A DNA stretch of 6,238 nt from Lachnospiraceae bacterium (GTDB lineage Bacteria > Bacillota > Clostridia > Lachnospirales > Lachnospiraceae): assembly GCA_022798035.1 (NCBI GenBank), contig JAAWLS010000152.1:1-6238 (forward strand), given 5' to 3'. The position numbers and the translations under genes are program-made. Below the pieces are notes generated by a model. It saw only the letters and a program-made list of their open reading frames with translations, ran no database searches and was not told the DNA's origin. Position 1 is the stretch's first letter. Each line of letters begins with the position of its first letter. Of the stretch, positions 5,423 through 6,238 are shown piece after piece.

Positions 5423-5854
5423 ATGGAACAGATAAGAAATGAGATGAAGATGGAATTTTTGGCGCTGTCTTCCAATGAAGGATTTGCAAGAGTGACAGTG
5501 GGGGCATTTGCGGCAGAGTTAAATCCAACTGTGGACGAGCTTGCTGATATCAAGACAGCCGTCAGCGAAGCAGTAACCAACTGTATTATTCATGGATATG
5601 AGCGGAAGGAAGGCAGTATATGGATTCGCTGCCGCATCGAGGGACGCCGAATAGAAATTTCCGTGACAGATATAGGAAAAGGAATTGAAGATATTGATAA
5701 GGCCAGGGAGCCGCTGTTTACCACGAAGCCGGAATTAGAAAGGTCGGGTATGGGGTTTGCTTTTATGGAGGCCTTTATGGATGCAGTGGAAATTGTTTCA
5801 GAACCTGGGAAAGGGACCTGTGTCACCATGCATAAGACAATCGGAAAAGGATAG
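5423..5854 (+). CDS. spoIIAB: Anti-sigma F factor and serine kinase SpoIIAB
   Basis: This 143-residue GHKL-fold protein binds and inhibits SigF, and uses ATP to phosphorylate SpoIIAA. The visible ATP-site elements are the N-box ExxxN (Glu49, Asn53 in SEAVTNCIIHGY), the G1 box DIGKG (Asp83-Gly87) and the G2 box SGMGF (108-112) within the ATP-lid stretch PLFTTKPELERSGMGF. FARVTV contains Arg23, equivalent to Bacillus Arg20, which contacts SigF and SpoIIAA. Length and alignment to Bacillus SpoIIAB are close throughout. ATG 5423 is preceded by AAGGAGGG at 5411-5418. An in-frame ATG at 5444 (MKMEFLAL region) lies downstream but would clip the usual N-terminus. It is the middle gene of the operon, with 39 nt separating it from the chosen sigF start. 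Confidence 0.96.
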   Translation: MEQIRNEMKMEFLALSSNEGFARVTVGAFAAELNPTVDELADIKTAVSEAVTNCIIHGYERKEGSIWIRCRIEGRRIEISVTDIGKGIEDIDKAREPLFTTKPELERSGMGFAFMEAFMDAVEIVSEPGKGTCVTMHKTIGKG

Positions 5855-5876
5855 AAATGATTACATAGCAGGGAAG

Positions 5877-5885
5877 AAAGGGTGA
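5877..5885 (+). promoter_or_regulatory. Ribosome-binding site that decides the sigF start
   Basis: AAAGGGTGA ends 8 nt before GTG 5894 and 5 nt before TTG 5891. Its GGTGA complements the 16S rRNA tail. GTG 5882 lies inside this motif and would have only the weaker AGGGAAG (5870-5876) upstream. Confidence 0.5.
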
Positions 5886-5893
5886 GACAGTTG

Positions 5894-6238
5894 GTGAGCA
5901 GGACGCAGACAGAGAAGGAGGAATGTACATACAGAGAAGAAGAGACAAAGAGACTGCTAGGGGAGATAAAACAGGGAAACCGTCAGGCCAGAGACGATAT
6001 GGTGCAGAAGAATATGGGACTGGTATTCAGTATTGCACGGCGGTTTTCCAACAGAGGTTACGAACTGGAAGATTTATTTCAGGTGGGAAGCATCGGCCTG
6101 ATGAAGGCGATTGATAAATTTGATTTATCTTTTGAAGTGAAGTTTTCCACCTATGCAGTGCCTGTTATTATGGGAGAAATCAAGCGGTTTTTAAGAGACG
6201 ACGGCATGATTAAGGTGAGCCGTTCCTTAAAAGAACTG
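5894..6238 (+). CDS. sigF: RNA polymerase sigma factor SigF, N-terminal part (cut by window end)
   Basis: SigF (SpoIIAC) is the first forespore-specific sigma factor. The 115 visible residues contain region 2: NMGLVFSIARRFSNRGYE (40-57), the core-binding EDLFQVGSIGLMKAIDKFD (59-77), and the -10 recognition area FSTYAVPVIMGEIKRFLR (84-101). Region 3 begins with DDGMIKVSRSLKEL, very close to Bacillus SigF. The remaining half (regions 3 and 4) is outside the window. The frame is open from 5861 but has no in-frame ATG before the conserved core. Possible starts are GTG 5882, TTG 5891 and GTG 5894. GTG 5894 is chosen for spacing and because it gives the usual short N-terminal extension. An ATG at 5923 is in the wrong frame. 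Gene identity is near certain; the start is not. Confidence 0.9.
   Translation, partial: MSRTQTEKEECTYREEETKRLLGEIKQGNRQARDDMVQKNMGLVFSIARRFSNRGYELEDLFQVGSIGLMKAIDKFDLSFEVKFSTYAVPVIMGEIKRFLRDDGMIKVSRSLKEL

Noticed and set aside
5923..6114. Forward ATG-started frame at the beginning of sigF
   Set aside because: It is in a different frame from the highly conserved SigF core, which covers the same bases. The GGAGG before it is part of the sigF coding sequence.

Overview
The window looks like the chromosome of an endospore-forming Clostridia member, most likely Lachnospiraceae. It ends in the start of a spoIIA operon (spoIIAA-spoIIAB-sigF). The proteins resemble Firmicutes families, the ribosome-binding sites are strong AGGAGG types, and GC content is moderate. 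The genus cannot be fixed from the sequence alone. Every gene is on the + strand. I see no rRNA, tRNA, CRISPR array, phage gene or transposase.

Layout. Positions 1-90 hold the C-terminal tail of an unidentified, highly charged protein. Next is a FapA/DUF342 protein (276-1637). A 408-nt intergenic stretch (1638-2045) follows. It carries a 124-bp palindromic, MITE-like element placed exactly at the fapA stop codon and flanked by a 5-bp direct repeat. Downstream of it are a long intrinsic terminator (about 1809-1862) and a promoter with a perfect TATAAT just before folC. folC (2046-3359) encodes folylpolyglutamate/dihydrofolate synthase. Its last codons overlap a 47-codon acidic micro-ORF (3352-3495) that has its own AGGAGG. 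A 173-nt leader follows and can fold into an 84-nt branched stem (3518-3601). It precedes a membrane-anchored TPR/coiled-coil protein (3669-4994).

A 16-bp stem (5036-5073) separates the TPR gene from the spoIIA operon: spoIIAA (5092-5397), spoIIAB (5423-5854) and the first 115 codons of sigF (about 5894 to the window end). SpoIIAB is the anti-sigma factor and kinase that holds SigF inactive. SpoIIAA is the anti-anti-sigma factor, and its unphosphorylated form releases SigF in the forespore. All the key residues that can be checked are intact.

No complete unknown multi-gene system is present. The less ordinary material is between and around the genes: the MITE-like insertion, the folC-overlapping micro-ORF, the structured leader before the TPR gene, the hairpin just before spoIIAA, and a sigF that has no in-frame ATG and must start at GTG or TTG.
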